The notes beneath the pieces were generated by a model. It was not told where the DNA came from. It did not search any database and saw nothing but the letters and a program-made list of their open reading frames with translations. Below, in pieces: positions 9,861-20,844 of a DNA stretch of 64,000 nt. This DNA comes from an uncultured Clostridia bacterium (GTDB lineage: Bacteria > Bacillota > Clostridia > UBA1381): assembly GCA_947627795.1 (NCBI GenBank), contig CANQXJ010000007.1:1-64000 (forward strand), given 5' to 3'. The stretch's first letter is position 1, and every line of letters starts with the position of its first letter. The translations under genes were made by a program, and so were the position numbers.

Positions 9861-10282
9861 TTAATTTCCTCTATGTCTATTTCCCTGTAATTCTCATGCT
9901 TGCCGTAATCCTTCGAGATTTTCACATTATACCGCTTTTCGGGTAAAATCTCGTCGATCAGCTCCGACCATTCTATTACCGATACGCCGTCGCCGTAAAC
10001 GTACTCGTCATACCCGATTTCGTACATCTCGTCCGGATCGGCGATTCTGTACACATCGAAATGATAAAGCGGCAAGCGTCCGTAATACTCGTTTACTATC
10101 GTAAACGTCGGGCTTGTGACAGGCTCGTCGATACCTAAGCCCTCCGCAAGTCCCTGAACGAACGCGGTTTTGCCCGCGCCGAGACCGCCGTACAGGCAGA
10201 CAGTGTCGCCCGCTTTAAGCTTTTCCGCGAACGAGCGCGCTATCGCGAGCGTTTCCTCATAGCTTTGTGAAATATGCTTCAT
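9857..10282 (-). CDS. tsaE: tRNA threonylcarbamoyladenosine biosynthesis ATPase TsaE
   Basis: Walker A GGLGAGKTAFVQGLAEGLG, SPTFTIVNEYYGRLPLYHFDVYR. Confidence 0.93.
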   Translation of the reverse strand: MKHISQSYEETLAIARSFAEKLKAGDTVCLYGGLGAGKTAFVQGLAEGLGIDEPVTSPTFTIVNEYYGRLPLYHFDVYRIADPDEMYEIGYDEYVYGDGVSVIEWSELIDEILPEKRYNVKISKDYGKHENYREIDIEEIK

Positions 10283-11952
10283 CAGAATAATCCCGAAATC
10301 GTGCCGTCGCCGTCAATGTCTATCTTTTCGGCAGCGGGTACGGGAGGAAGTCCGGGCATTACCATGATGCTGCCCGTTTCGACCACGATAAAGCCCGCGC
10401 CGTTCGACACGCGAACCTCGCTCACGCTTACCTCAAAATTTTCGGGTCTCCCTAAAAGCGCCGGGTTATCCGAAAGCGAATATTGCGTTTTCGCGACGCA
10501 TATCGGCTTTTTGTCAAGTCCGAGTTCTTCAAGGCGCTTGATCTGCTTGTTAGCCTTTGCCGAGTAAACAACGCCCGCGCCGCCGTAGATTTTCTTTACA
10601 ATAGCTTCAAGCTTGTCCTTGATAGGCGCGTCAACGTCGTAGGTGTAGTGAAGCTCGCTCTCGCCCGCCTCAATCGCCGCGATAACCTTTTTCGCAAGCT
10701 CTATGCCGCCTTCGCCGCCCTTCGCGAATACCTCGCTTAAAGCGCAGTCAGCTCCGCTCTCGCGGCAAAGCTCGATTACTGTGTTTAACTCCTCGTCGCT
10801 GTCTGTGTCGAAACGATTGACCGCGACAACTACCGGCACTCCGAAGCCGCGCATATTTTCGATATGCTTCTGCAAATTCACGATACCGCGCTTTAACGCG
10901 TCAACGTCGGGATTTTTCAAATCAGCTTTCTTTACGCCGCCATTATACTTGAGCGCGCGTACCGTAGCGACTATTACGACCGCGTCGGGCTTTATTCCCG
11001 CCATGCGGCACTTTATGTCCATAAACTTCTCCGCGCCCAAATCGGCGCCGAATCCCGCTTCCGTTATAGCGTAATCCGAAAGCTTCATCGCGAGCTTCGT
11101 CGCCTTAACGCTGTTGCAGCCGTGGGCTATATTCGCGAACGGGCCGCCGTGGATAAAGCACGGGGTATGCTCGAGCGTCTGCACAAGATTAGGCTTGATC
11201 GCGTCCTTTAAAAGCGAAGTCATAGCCCCCTGCGCATTCAGATCGGACGCTTTTACGGGCTCTCCGCTTCTCGTATAGCCGATTATGATATTGCCGAGAC
11301 GCTCCTTCAAATCGTTCAGATCCGACGCAAGGCAGAGAATTGCCATAACCTCGGACGCGACGGTTATCATAAATCCGTCCTGACGCGGAACACCGTTTAT
11401 CTTGCCGCCCAAGCCGACTATGGTCTGACGCAGCGCCCTGTCGTTCATGTCAACGACGCGCTTCCAAACTATATTGTTGACGTCTATATCAAGCTTATTT
11501 CCCTGATGAATGTGGTTGTCTATCATAGCGGAAAGCAGATTGTTCGCCGCCGTGATAGCGTGCATATCGCCGGTAAAGTGCAGGTTTATATCCTCCATCG
11601 GTACGACCTGGCTGTAACCGCCGCCCGCGGCTCCGCCTTTAACGCCCATAACCGGTCCCATAGACGGTTCTCTGAGCGCCAAAACGCACTTTTTACCGAG
11701 TCTCGACATAGCGTCGCCCAAGCCGATCGTGGTCGTGGTTTTGCCCTCGCCCGCCGGAGTCGGGTTTATCGCCGTTACGAGAACGAGCTTGCCCTCGGGG
11801 TTGTCCTTTAATCTTTCCTCGGTTTCTCGTCCGAGCTTCGCCTTGTACTTGCCGTAATATTCAAGCTCCTCCTCGGGAATGCCGATCGACGCGGCTATTT
11901 CCTTTATGTGTTTCATTTGCGCGCCCTGCGCTATTTCGATATCAGATAACAT
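10282..11952 (-). CDS. fhs: Formate-tetrahydrofolate ligase
   Basis: [60 protein letters not shown]. Confidence 0.97.
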   Translation of the reverse strand: MLSDIEIAQGAQMKHIKEIAASIGIPEEELEYYGKYKAKLGRETEERLKDNPEGKLVLVTAINPTPAGEGKTTTTIGLGDAMSRLGKKCVLALREPSMGPVMGVKGGAAGGGYSQVVPMEDINLHFTGDMHAITAANNLLSAMIDNHIHQGNKLDIDVNNIVWKRVVDMNDRALRQTIVGLGGKINGVPRQDGFMITVASEVMAILCLASDLNDLKERLGNIIIGYTRSGEPVKASDLNAQGAMTSLLKDAIKPNLVQTLEHTPCFIHGGPFANIAHGCNSVKATKLAMKLSDYAITEAGFGADLGAEKFMDIKCRMAGIKPDAVVIVATVRALKYNGGVKKADLKNPDVDALKRGIVNLQKHIENMRGFGVPVVVAVNRFDTDSDEELNTVIELCRESGADCALSEVFAKGGEGGIELAKKVIAAIEAGESELHYTYDVDAPIKDKLEAIVKKIYGGAGVVYSAKANKQIKRLEELGLDKKPICVAKTQYSLSDNPALLGRPENFEVSVSEVRVSNGAGFIVVETGSIMVMPGLPPVPAAEKIDIDGDGTISGLF

Positions 11953-12080
11953 ATTAAGTTCCTCCTTTGTTGTTTGTTATTTTTTGTTTGTTGTTTTTTC
12001 TTTAACCTTAAATAGAGCTGAATAATTTCCTTACTCAGCTCTGCCTGTCTCCGCTAATACTTTCTCGGCTCCGCTCGTAT

Positions 12081-12557
12081 TTAATTGTTGTTGAAATAAG
12101 ATCTGTCCTCACGAATTTTTCTAAGCAAAAGGTCAAGACGATGCTCCGCGTCGCTTAAGATATCGTCAACATACTGGTCTGTGTCGGTCTTGATTTCCAT
12201 AGACTTTCTCTGAGCGTCGTTAACAAGCTCGTTCGCAGTTTCATACGCGCGCTTTGTAATCTCGTGCTCGTCGATAAGCTGCATCTGAGTTTCCTCGGCA
12301 TTCTTTTGGATTGTTTCGGCTCTGCTCTCAGCCTCCGACAAAATCCTCTGTCTCTCCTCTTTTACCCATTTAGCCTCTTTGAGCTCGTCAGGGTATACAA
12401 GACGGATTTCCTGGAGATAGTCGAGAAGCTCGTCCTTGTCGACCATAACCTTACCGGTCAGGGGAACGGACGACGCCTTATCAATAGCCTCCTCCATCAT
12501 GTCAACAATTTCCATGATATCCATTTCTGAGTTCATCTTATACATTCCTTTCTTCAT
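12081..12557 (-). CDS. Coiled-coil ATPase/DivIVA-like small protein adjacent to coaD
   Basis: 158 aa acidic, helical sequence; clear ORF in the coaD operon context; family assignment tentative. Confidence 0.6.
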   Translation of the reverse strand: MKKGMYKMNSEMDIMEIVDMMEEAIDKASSVPLTGKVMVDKDELLDYLQEIRLVYPDELKEAKWVKEERQRILSEAESRAETIQKNAEETQMQLIDEHEITKRAYETANELVNDAQRKSMEIKTDTDQYVDDILSDAEHRLDLLLRKIREDRSYFNNN

Positions 12558-12578
12558 ATATTCAAGGCTCGCGAATGC

Positions 12579-13055
12579 TTACCTGTATTTTTGCTCTATT
12601 CTTTCCGTTATCTCGTTCGGCACAAGCCCGGTGAGGTTTCCCTTGAAGCCCGCGAGCTCCTTTACCATGCTCGACGAGATATACGAATATTTCGAGTCCG
12701 TCATCATAAAAACAGTTTCGTATTCGGGGTTTAGCGCCTTGTTAAGAAGCGCCATCTGAAATTCATACTCGAAATCGGCAACAGTGCGAAGTCCCTTCAC
12801 TATGACCGTCGCGCCCTTCGATTTTGCGAAATCAACCAGCAGCCCCGAAAAGCTGTCAACCTCCACGTTTTCTATATGGTCAGTCACGTCCCTGAGCATG
12901 TCCACGCGTTCTTCAGCCGTAAACAGCGGCTTTTTACTTGCGTTGTTCAAAACTCCCACGATAACCTTATCATATATCTTACTCGCCCGTTTTATGATGT
13001 CAAGATGTCCGTTTGTAACCGGGTCAAAGCTTCCCGGATAAACCGCAATTCTCAT
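12579..13055 (-). CDS. coaD: Phosphopantetheine adenylyltransferase
   Basis: [36 protein letters not shown]. Confidence 0.96.
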   Translation of the reverse strand: MRIAVYPGSFDPVTNGHLDIIKRASKIYDKVIVGVLNNASKKPLFTAEERVDMLRDVTDHIENVEVDSFSGLLVDFAKSKGATVIVKGLRTVADFEYEFQMALLNKALNPEYETVFMMTDSKYSYISSSMVKELAGFKGNLTGLVPNEITERIEQKYR

Positions 13056-13602
13056 TTTTCGCTCCGTAAACAGTGATGTACGTTCTCCCGTATTTGCGTT
13101 GTTTTAATATTTCAAGCCCTTGGGTATCGCCGTAAAAATCGGAATTATCGCTTTCAAGAGCGATAATTCCGCCTGTATTGAGCAGACCGTATTTCACAAT
13201 GTCCGCGAGAACAGGCTCTATAAATCCCTTGTTATACGGCGGATCAAGAAAAATTATATCAAATTTTTCTTTCTTTTCCCCTGCGCTTCGCATATAATCG
13301 AAGCAGGACTTATTCACAATAACGCACTTATCGTCAAATCCGAGAGACGTCATATTTTTCCTTATAATATCGACGGAGCGCCTGTCAATATCCACGCATA
13401 CCGCGCCTTTCGCGCCGCGCGAGATCGCCTCGAAGCTCAAAGCGCCGCTGCCGCTGAATAAATCAAGCACCTGCGCGTTCGGAATATTGTTCTGAATTAT
13501 ACTGAACAGCGATTCCTTAACCCTGTCCGTGGTCGGACGCACGTCCTCACCCGCGAACTCAATCAGCTTATGTCCGCGCCTTGTGCCAGAAATAATTCTC
13601 AT
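13024..13602 (-). CDS. rsmD: 16S rRNA (guanine966-N2)-methyltransferase RsmD
   Basis: [53 protein letters not shown]. Confidence 0.93.
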   Translation of the reverse strand: MRIISGTRRGHKLIEFAGEDVRPTTDRVKESLFSIIQNNIPNAQVLDLFSGSGALSFEAISRGAKGAVCVDIDRRSVDIIRKNMTSLGFDDKCVIVNKSCFDYMRSAGEKKEKFDIIFLDPPYNKGFIEPVLADIVKYGLLNTGGIIALESDNSDFYGDTQGLEILKQRKYGRTYITVYGAKNENCGLSGKL

Positions 13603-13726
13603 AGCTTCCCCCGATATTATCGTATTCTATATTTTATCCTAAATTTGTCAAAACGTCAATATTTTATCTGTTTTTTCATATATTTTCAATAAAATATCAA
13701 TCATTTTGTAAACGTTCTGATATATT

Positions 13727-16540
13727 TCAATCAATATCCTCGGTAAAATCGGGGATATTTTCGCCTCTTACATAGTCGTTTTCGGGAACGGGGATATTCT
13801 CGTCCATCTCCGGACCTATATAAAAGCTCGTCTGCGTGCACTGATTATACGCTGTGTTTTGGAATGCCACGCTCAGGCGGTATACGCTGTCGTGCATGAA
13901 CGTGTAGAACTTGTGGTGCGTAATGTCGGTCGTAGTGTAGATGCGAAGCTCGGTGTCGTCCTCGTTTCTCCATACCGCCTCCTCGCGCCAGTCGCCTAAG
14001 ATATCCGCTTGGATACAGGGCGTGCCCTTTTTCCAGTTATTCGAAAGAACTCCGCTCGGATTTAATATCGTCACAAGCTTGTTGTTCTCGTAATCCCACT
14101 TATAGATTTTCGGATAGCCCTTTAACGTTTCCTCGTTAAACTCGTGGTCGAGAAGCTCACGTATCAAGTCGCCGTCCCACCATATCGCGAAGTCTATCGA
14201 CTCGGGACCGTGCTCGTTGATCATTTCGCCCTCCATTGTGAATATGCCGTCATCCATTACCCAGCACTGGTTGCCGACATAGCGCGGGTCGATTTTCGCG
14301 CAGAGACCGCGCGTGGTGTCGCGTCCGGTGTAATTGCCCCATATGATCTCGCCCGTAGCCGGATCTCTGGACTCATATCCGTACTCCGCGCTCTCGTGCT
14401 CGTGAATTTGGAAGCAGTCGAGATTAGGCGTTTTCGGAGTAAAGTTGCCGACATTTATGCAGTCGCCGTGCTCAAGTCCGGTCGAGTAAATGCCCGTGCC
14501 GTCGTGATCGACAGCCATCGCGCCGTATACGATTTCGTCAAGCCCGTCGCCGTCTACGTCGCCTACTCCCAAATTGTGGTTGCCCTGATTGGTATATTCT
14601 ATATTCTGATGCTTGTTCGCAAGGAACTTCCAGCGCTTTACAAGCTTGTTGTCGATCATATCGTACGCTACAAGCGCTGTCGGGCAGCCGTGGTCGTAGT
14701 AGCCGCGGCACATAACAACGCTCGGATTTTCACCGTCGAGATACGCCACGCACGCTAAGAAGCGGTCAACGCGGTTGCCCCAGCTGTCGCCCCACTCGCG
14801 TATATTGCCGCGCGGCGGATCGTAGTCCACGGTGTCGATAGCCGCGCCCGTGTCGCCCGCGAACACTGTCAGATATTCCGGACCTTCGAGTATAAATCCG
14901 TCCTTGTTTCTGTAGTCCGCGTCCGCGTCGCCGATAACATTGCCTTGTCCGTCCTTGGTGCCGTCGGCTGTCTTGCAAATCAGCTCCGCCTTGCCGTCGT
15001 TGTTGAAATCGTAAACCATAAACTGCGTGTAGTGCGAGCCGGAACGGATATTAACGCCCAAATCTATACGCCAAAGCTTCGTTCCGTCAAGTTTATACGC
15101 GTCGAGCAGACAGTTTCCGGTATAGCCCTTATGCGAGTTGTCCTTGCCGTTGGCGTCCCAGCGCAGTATGATTTCATACTCGCCGTCGCCGTCGAGATCC
15201 GCGACAGACGCGTCGTTCGCCGTATATTTATATGTCTTTCCGTCCGGCAGAGTTATATCAGCGGGCTTATCGAGCGGGATCGACAGATACGGAGCGGTCG
15301 TAACCTTCACGTCCGCGCCCTTCTTCTCCGCCTTGCCGTTCAGAACGGCTTTAATCGTATACACGTCCTCCGCTTTTCCGTCCTTGTCAAGATAATTTGT
15401 TGAGTCAGTAATCACATCGGATATGCGCTTGCCGTTTCTGAGCACTATAAAATCTATGCCCTTAGCATACTCGTAGGCGTTTAATCTCCAGCTCAGGAAC
15501 ACGCCGTCCTCGGTGAGCATCGCCACCGGAGCGCGTCCGAGCGTCTCCATTTTGCGCTTTTTCGGCTTCGCTTCCATGTCGATCGTAACCTCGGCGCGCT
15601 GCGAGATACCGCTCGTGGTGACCGCCTCGACCGCGTACACAAACGGCACGTTTGTCGTCACCTTATCGTCAATATACGAGCAGTTTTCCGTTGTTCCGAT
15701 AAGCTTGTATATGCCGTACGGCGCTTTCTGATAAATATTATACCACAGCGCCTTTTCAAAGCCCTTCCATACGAGCGTTACGGAATTTTCCGTTTCGCGC
15801 GCGTTAAGCTCCGTAATTTCGCCGTCGATTTTACCGCCGTCAACAACGCATACCTTGACCGTTTTTTTATCGTCGGTCTTGAATTTATGCGCGTAAAGTC
15901 CGCATACCGTGTACTCGTAGCTCTTGCAAAGCTCTACGTTCGTGTCGGTAAACGACTCGGTTATAACATCCTCGATTATGTCAATATCCCTGTTTTGAAG
16001 GTTCTTTCTCGCGACTCTATAGCCGATAACGCCTTCCGCTTTGTCCCACGAGAGCGTTACGGACTGCTCTTTTCTTCCCGCCGCAATCTCGGTTTTAACC
16101 TCCGGCATGGCAATATTTTTCTTTTCCGCTATCTCAATACAGCTTACAGCCGTGTGGCGGCTCGGCATGAATTTGAACGTCATAACACCGTCCGTAACCT
16201 CAACGTCGTACAAAAGCTCATTAACACAGCCGTCTATTACCCATGAATGCTTGACTGTTCCGTTTACCTCGCAGACAACAACAACGTCGCCCTCGTCAAC
16301 GTAGTCGCCGACAGCCACTCTTACAACGTATGTACCGTTTTCTATGTCAACCTTGAACTCGTTATCGGGCGCGAGCAAAAAATCCCTGTAAAGCTCCTTT
16401 TCGCCTGTTTTCCTCTCCGCGCCCTCGGCGATGGATTTAAGTCCGTAGCCAAGTCCGTTTTCATATAGTGTATTCGGATGAATTTTTATATAGCCGTCGA
16501 TCGGCGGCTTGATGCCAAAATCAAAGCTTGCTTCTCTCAT
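13727..16540 (-). CDS. Rhamnogalacturonan lyase (PL11-like, YesW/RhiE type) with fibronectin-III-like region
   Basis: DASVADLDGDGEYEIILRWDANGKDNSHKGYTGNCLLDAYKLDGTKLWRIDLGVNIRSGSHYTQFMVYDFNNDGKAELICKTADGTKDGQGNVIGD, typical of PL11 propellers. Confidence 0.9.
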   Translation of the reverse strand: MREASFDFGIKPPIDGYIKIHPNTLYENGLGYGLKSIAEGAERKTGEKELYRDFLLAPDNEFKVDIENGTYVVRVAVGDYVDEGDVVVVCEVNGTVKHSWVIDGCVNELLYDVEVTDGVMTFKFMPSRHTAVSCIEIAEKKNIAMPEVKTEIAAGRKEQSVTLSWDKAEGVIGYRVARKNLQNRDIDIIEDVITESFTDTNVELCKSYEYTVCGLYAHKFKTDDKKTVKVCVVDGGKIDGEITELNARETENSVTLVWKGFEKALWYNIYQKAPYGIYKLIGTTENCSYIDDKVTTNVPFVYAVEAVTTSGISQRAEVTIDMEAKPKKRKMETLGRAPVAMLTEDGVFLSWRLNAYEYAKGIDFIVLRNGKRISDVITDSTNYLDKDGKAEDVYTIKAVLNGKAEKKGADVKVTTAPYLSIPLDKPADITLPDGKTYKYTANDASVADLDGDGEYEIILRWDANGKDNSHKGYTGNCLLDAYKLDGTKLWRIDLGVNIRSGSHYTQFMVYDFNNDGKAELICKTADGTKDGQGNVIGDADADYRNKDGFILEGPEYLTVFAGDTGAAIDTVDYDPPRGNIREWGDSWGNRVDRFLACVAYLDGENPSVVMCRGYYDHGCPTALVAYDMIDNKLVKRWKFLANKHQNIEYTNQGNHNLGVGDVDGDGLDEIVYGAMAVDHDGTGIYSTGLEHGDCINVGNFTPKTPNLDCFQIHEHESAEYGYESRDPATGEIIWGNYTGRDTTRGLCAKIDPRYVGNQCWVMDDGIFTMEGEMINEHGPESIDFAIWWDGDLIRELLDHEFNEETLKGYPKIYKWDYENNKLVTILNPSGVLSNNWKKGTPCIQADILGDWREEAVWRNEDDTELRIYTTTDITHHKFYTFMHDSVYRLSVAFQNTAYNQCTQTSFYIGPEMDENIPVPENDYVRGENIPDFTEDID

Positions 16541-16654
16541 TGAGCGTTTACCTCTTTTCGGAAATTTTATTCATTATTTCTATTATACAACAAAACTCCG
16601 AAATAATAAAGCCCTTTTTTGAATTTTCTGTCCGATTTTTTAATTTTTTTGATT

Positions 16655-17515
16655 TTATTCGGATAACAGGTAATCCAGACTTCGGAAAGTATACCCGTTT
16701 TCACGCGCATAGTCTATGATTCTTCCGAGTGCTCCGGCGTTGTCGGATGAAACGGCGTGGAGAAGAATTATCGCGCCGTCGTGCAGATACTGCGTGACTT
16801 GTTCATACGCGTGGTCCGCGCCCTGCTGGTAGTTCACGTCCCAGTCCTTGTACGCGAAGCTCCACATAACAGTCGTATAGCCCATATCGCGTGTCGCCGC
16901 GAGCGTCCGCTCGCTGTACTCGCCCTCGGGCGGACGCATATATACCATATCCGCTCCGTACAATTCCATGCATCGTTCGCTGAGTCCGTCAATTTCGTCC
17001 TTCATAACAGCTATGCTCTGCTTCGGCAGATTTACATGGTTTATAGTGTGGTTGCCGACGATATGCCCCTCGTCAAGCATACGTCTGATAAGCTCGCCCT
17101 GACCTTCGAGATATGGGCCTGTCACAAAAAACGCCGCCGGAACTTGTTTTTCCTTTAAGGTGTCGAGTATATCGCTCGTGAAGCCGTTCTCGTAGCCCTC
17201 GTCGAATGTCAGATACAAATTCTTTCCGCCGCGCTTGTCAAGATAAAATCCGCCGTTTTCCTCCAAAACGCGCTGCTGCTCCTCCGGAATCTCCGGCGGA
17301 GCGCCCTTTTTTCTGACCAATCCCCAGCCGACGCCGTTGTTGTCAAGACCGTCGTAGTCGCCCGCGTTTATCTCCTTGGGCTCGCGCTTTACTTCAACCT
17401 CCGCTTCCTCGGCGGCAGTCGGCTCGGGCGGCGCAGTATACTTAACATCCGCTTCGTTTTGCGAACACGCAGTGAGCATCGCGGCGCATAAAATTATCAT
17501 CGCATATTTCCTCAT
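16655..17515 (-). CDS. Polysaccharide deacetylase (PdaA-like), lipoprotein signal
   Basis: Lipobox-like MLTACSQNE; YLTFDEGYENGFTSDILDTLKEKQVPAAFFVTG, GNHTINHVNLP, MRPPEGEYSERTL. Confidence 0.88.
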   Translation of the reverse strand: MRKYAMIILCAAMLTACSQNEADVKYTAPPEPTAAEEAEVEVKREPKEINAGDYDGLDNNGVGWGLVRKKGAPPEIPEEQQRVLEENGGFYLDKRGGKNLYLTFDEGYENGFTSDILDTLKEKQVPAAFFVTGPYLEGQGELIRRMLDEGHIVGNHTINHVNLPKQSIAVMKDEIDGLSERCMELYGADMVYMRPPEGEYSERTLAATRDMGYTTVMWSFAYKDWDVNYQQGADHAYEQVTQYLHDGAIILLHAVSSDNAGALGRIIDYARENGYTFRSLDYLLSE

Positions 17516-17662
17516 TTTTCCATTCTCTCCTTTTACTTTTTATGATGATATTTTACATATTTAGTAAAAATATTTTACGAAATTTATAAATTTATGTTGA
17601 ATTTTGAAAAAAAACAGTATATAATAGTATTGTTATGTAATATATTCTTAGGGGTGATGTAA

Positions 17663-18883
17663 ATGCCTTATCAGGACGACTTTGAAAAGAGACGGCGCGA
17701 ACGCCGCCGCAGAGCTCGCAGGCGCAAAAAGCGCATACGCGCGGCAATTCTGCTGGTAGCGTTAATAGGAGTTATAGCTCTCGGCGTTTTTGCCATCAGC
17801 ACAATAGCCAAAAACCGATCCGAATCTGACGATATTACTTCTGACACAGATGACAATACCATAAGCGAAACAATGCTTCCGGAGCCTACTCAAGCCCCGC
17901 CGGCGCAGACCTCGCTTAATATACCGCCCGCTTCGGAAGAAGCCGATTTAATAGAAATCATCGCAGATTCCAACCAGATAAAGCGCTGTTACCTCACCTT
18001 TGACGACGGTCCTACCGATAACATCACGCCTCAAATTTTGGACGTTTTAAGACGCTATAACATAAAGGCAACCTTTTTCGAGGTAGGCTCTATGATTGAA
18101 GCCAATCCCGATATGGCGCGCAGAGTTTACGAGGAGGGCCATCTCATTGCAAATCACTCCGCAGGTCATAATTATGATAAAGTATATGCCTCGACAGAGG
18201 ACTTTATTAATGAAATAAACAATTGCTTCGACACTATAAGAGGCGTTATGGACGGCGAGGATCCGTTCCCGCTTTTCCGCTTCCCCGGCGGCAGCTATAA
18301 CGCGGGCGACCATGCCGAAATGAAACAGGAATGCAAAAATGTACTCGCGCAGAACGGCTATTATTACTGCGACTGGAACTGTTTAAACGGCGACGCGGAA
18401 GGCAGAACAAAAGACGCGCAGGGACTTTACGAGTATTTTGTAAACACGTCGGAAGGCTACAACAACCTCATAGTGCTCATGCACGACGCGGCGACAAAGC
18501 AGGCGACAGCTGACGCTTTGCCGAGTATAATCGACTATCTTATCAACCAGGGCTATACGTTCCACCGTCTTGACGATATTGACTATAACCCGACCGGCAT
18601 CGACGCTTCGGGCGATACGTCATCGTTTGACGATGAAAGCTCGGATGAAGATGTTTCTCCCGGCAGCGTTTCCGCGAGCGGCGCGTCAAACAGCGGCTCA
18701 TCGGGCAGCTCCGGCGGCTCGTCAAATGGCGGTACGACAAACGGCGGTTCGTCGAGCAGCTCAAGCGGCACGACAAGCGGCGGTTCGTCAAACGGGAGCG
18801 CGAACAGTTCTCTCGGGACTACCACCCGCACGAGCGTAAACGGAAACAGCACGGTTACGACAAATTCATCGTCAAACAATTAA
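17663..18883 (+). CDS. Membrane-anchored polysaccharide deacetylase with Ser/Gly/Asn/Thr-rich C-terminal tail
   Basis: Arg-rich N-terminus plus TM; RCYLTFDDGPTDNITPQILDVLRRYNIKATFFEVG, LIANHSAGHNYD, FRFPGGSYN; low-complexity tail. Confidence 0.9.
   Translation: MPYQDDFEKRRRERRRRARRRKKRIRAAILLVALIGVIALGVFAISTIAKNRSESDDITSDTDDNTISETMLPEPTQAPPAQTSLNIPPASEEADLIEIIADSNQIKRCYLTFDDGPTDNITPQILDVLRRYNIKATFFEVGSMIEANPDMARRVYEEGHLIANHSAGHNYDKVYASTEDFINEINNCFDTIRGVMDGEDPFPLFRFPGGSYNAGDHAEMKQECKNVLAQNGYYYCDWNCLNGDAEGRTKDAQGLYEYFVNTSEGYNNLIVLMHDAATKQATADALPSIIDYLINQGYTFHRLDDIDYNPTGIDASGDTSSFDDESSDEDVSPGSVSASGASNSGSSGSSGGSSNGGTTNGGSSSSSSGTTSGGSSNGSANSSLGTTTRTSVNGNSTVTTNSSSNN
18650..18880 (+). repeat. Low-complexity Ser/Gly/Asn/Thr-encoding tract
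   Basis: SGASNSGSSGSSGGSSNGGTTNGGSSSSSSGTTSGGSSNGSANSS. Confidence 0.8.
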
Positions 18884-18943
18884 TACAAGCAACAAAATAA
18901 CTTAGCGCTTCGGCTTTAATATCATTAAGTTACGATAGAATTC

Positions 18944-18982
18944 AAAGAGATTTAAGTTAAAGACGGCTTAAATCTCTTTTTT
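18944..18982 (+). terminator. Intrinsic terminator after polysaccharide deacetylase
   Basis: AAAGAGATTTAAG...CTTAAATCTCTTTTTT. Confidence 0.85.
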
Positions 18983-19103
18983 CGCGCAAAGAGCGTTATA
19001 AAATTTTTGCTGCGGGGATTGACTTTTTCCTGTCAATCTGTTAAAATACATATGTTTGCCGCACGCGGCGGCAGATAATGTAGTATGGTAGGAGGGAAAA
19101 ATA

Positions 19104-20087
19104 ATGGCGCCTCAAATGGGTACATTATTGTCTTACAGACCTGATATAAAGGTCTTGGACGCAACTGTCCGCGACGGCGGACTTGTAAACAGCTTTTATT
19201 TCACCGATGAGTTTGTTAAAAAGCTCTATTTGGCGAACGTAAAGGCAGGAGTAGATTATATGGAATTTGGCTACAAGGCTTCAAAGGAGCTTTTCGATGT
19301 GGACAAGTTCGGAAAATGGAAGTTCTGCGACGAGGATTCTATCCGCTCGATCGTCGGAGAAAACAACACGAAGCTTAAAATTTCGGTTATGGCTGACGTG
19401 GGAAGAACGGATCTCGAAACGGATATTATTGACAAAAAGGACAGCGTGATCGATTTAGTCCGCGTCGCTACGTACATCAACACCATTCCCGCTGCGATTG
19501 ACATGGCGGAATACTGCAAGGCGAAGGGCTACGAAACGAGCGTAAACATCATGGCTGTTTCGACCGCGAGCGATAAGGATATACGCCAGGCGCTCGAGCT
19601 TCTCGGTCAGAGCGCGGCTGTCGATATGATTTATATCGTTGACAGCTACGGCTCGATGTATCCCGAGCAGATACGCGAGCTTGCCGAAATGTACACCGAA
19701 ACGGGAGCGAAGTACAACAAGGTGATCGGTATGCACGCGCACAACAACCAGCAAATGGCGTTCGCGAACACGATAGAAGCTACGACGCACGGAGTAAGTA
19801 TGCTCGACGCGACAATGCTCGGTATGGGCAGAGGCGCGGGAAACTGCTCGATGGAACAGCTCCTCGGATTTTTGAAAAACCCGAAGTACAAGCTCGCGCC
19901 GGTACTGAAATTCGTACAGGACGAAATGCTCAAATTAAAGGCGGAGGGACTCGTATGGGGCTACGATATTCCGTATCTTCTGACGGGAATTTTAAACGTC
20001 CACCCGCGCTCGGCGATAGACTGCGTAAAGAAAAACAACACCGATTATCTCGGTTTTTATCAGGAGCTTTGGGATAAGGAGTGCTAA
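19104..20087 (+). CDS. Aldolase catalytic domain protein (DRE-TIM/HMGL-like family)
   Basis: IKVLDATVRDGGLVNSFYFTDEFVKKLY, GMHAHNNQQMAFANTIEATTHGVSMLDATMLGMGRGAGN. Confidence 0.85.
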   Translation: MAPQMGTLLSYRPDIKVLDATVRDGGLVNSFYFTDEFVKKLYLANVKAGVDYMEFGYKASKELFDVDKFGKWKFCDEDSIRSIVGENNTKLKISVMADVGRTDLETDIIDKKDSVIDLVRVATYINTIPAAIDMAEYCKAKGYETSVNIMAVSTASDKDIRQALELLGQSAAVDMIYIVDSYGSMYPEQIRELAEMYTETGAKYNKVIGMHAHNNQQMAFANTIEATTHGVSMLDATMLGMGRGAGNCSMEQLLGFLKNPKYKLAPVLKFVQDEMLKLKAEGLVWGYDIPYLLTGILNVHPRSAIDCVKKNNTDYLGFYQELWDKEC

Positions 20088-20797
20088 AAATGAGCATCAA
20101 AACGGTACTTTTCGATTTGGACGGAACTCTGCTTCCTATGGATCAGGACGAGTTCACGCGCGGTTATTTCTCGCTGCTCGCCCAAAAAATGGCTCCGCGC
20201 GGCTACGACGCGGAAAAGCTCGTTGACGCGGTATGGTCGGGCACTGCGGCGATGGTGAAAAACGACGGAAGCAAAACAAATGAAAAAGCCTTCTGGCAGC
20301 GTTTTTCGGAAATCTTCGGGAACAAAGTTTTCGATGATTACCCGCTGTTTGAGGAGTTCTACGAAAACGAATTTAACGGCGCGCAGAAGTGCTGCGGCTT
20401 CAACCCTCAGTCGGCTGAAACGGTGAAAAAGCTGAAAGCGGCGGGAATAAGAGCAGCTCTCGCGACAAATCCGATATTCCCCGCGATAGCGACCGAGAGC
20501 CGCATACGCTGGGCAGGACTTGACCCGTCCGATTTCGAGCTGTACACGACATACGAAAACATGAGCCACTGCAAGCCCAACCCGGCTTACTACAGCGACA
20601 TCATAGAAATGCTCGCTCTGAAGCCGGAGGAAACGCTGATGGTAGGCAACGACGTGTCGGAGGACATGATCGCCGAAGGCTTGGGCATGAAGGTTTTCCT
20701 TTTAACGGACTGTATGATAAATAAAGAAAACAAGGACATTTCCGCCTATCCGCACGGCGGGTTTGAGGAATTGAATAAATTTTTGTTTGAGGAATAA
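20081..20797 (+). CDS. HAD-family hydrolase
   Basis: TVLFDLDGTLLPMDQDEF; HCKPNPAYYSDII; MVGNDVSEDMIAEGLGM; overlaps the preceding gene. Confidence 0.88.
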   Translation: MLKMSIKTVLFDLDGTLLPMDQDEFTRGYFSLLAQKMAPRGYDAEKLVDAVWSGTAAMVKNDGSKTNEKAFWQRFSEIFGNKVFDDYPLFEEFYENEFNGAQKCCGFNPQSAETVKKLKAAGIRAALATNPIFPAIATESRIRWAGLDPSDFELYTTYENMSHCKPNPAYYSDIIEMLALKPEETLMVGNDVSEDMIAEGLGMKVFLLTDCMINKENKDISAYPHGGFEELNKFLFEE

Positions 20798-20802
20798 AAA
20801 AA

Positions 20803-20842
20803 GCAAAGAAGCGCGCTGCATCGAGCGCGCTTCTTCTTTTTT
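20803..20842. terminator. Bidirectional terminator between convergent genes
   Basis: GAAGCGCGCT gcatcg AGCGCGCTTC flanked by A-rich 5' and CTTTTTT 3'. Confidence 0.85.
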
Positions 20843-20844
20843 GT

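Noticed and set aside
11953-12080. Terminator or attenuator upstream of fhs (AGAGCTGA...TCAGCTCT hairpin)
   Set aside because: The hairpin is real but followed by A-rich, not T-rich, sequence on the minus strand; no support for a regulatory function.
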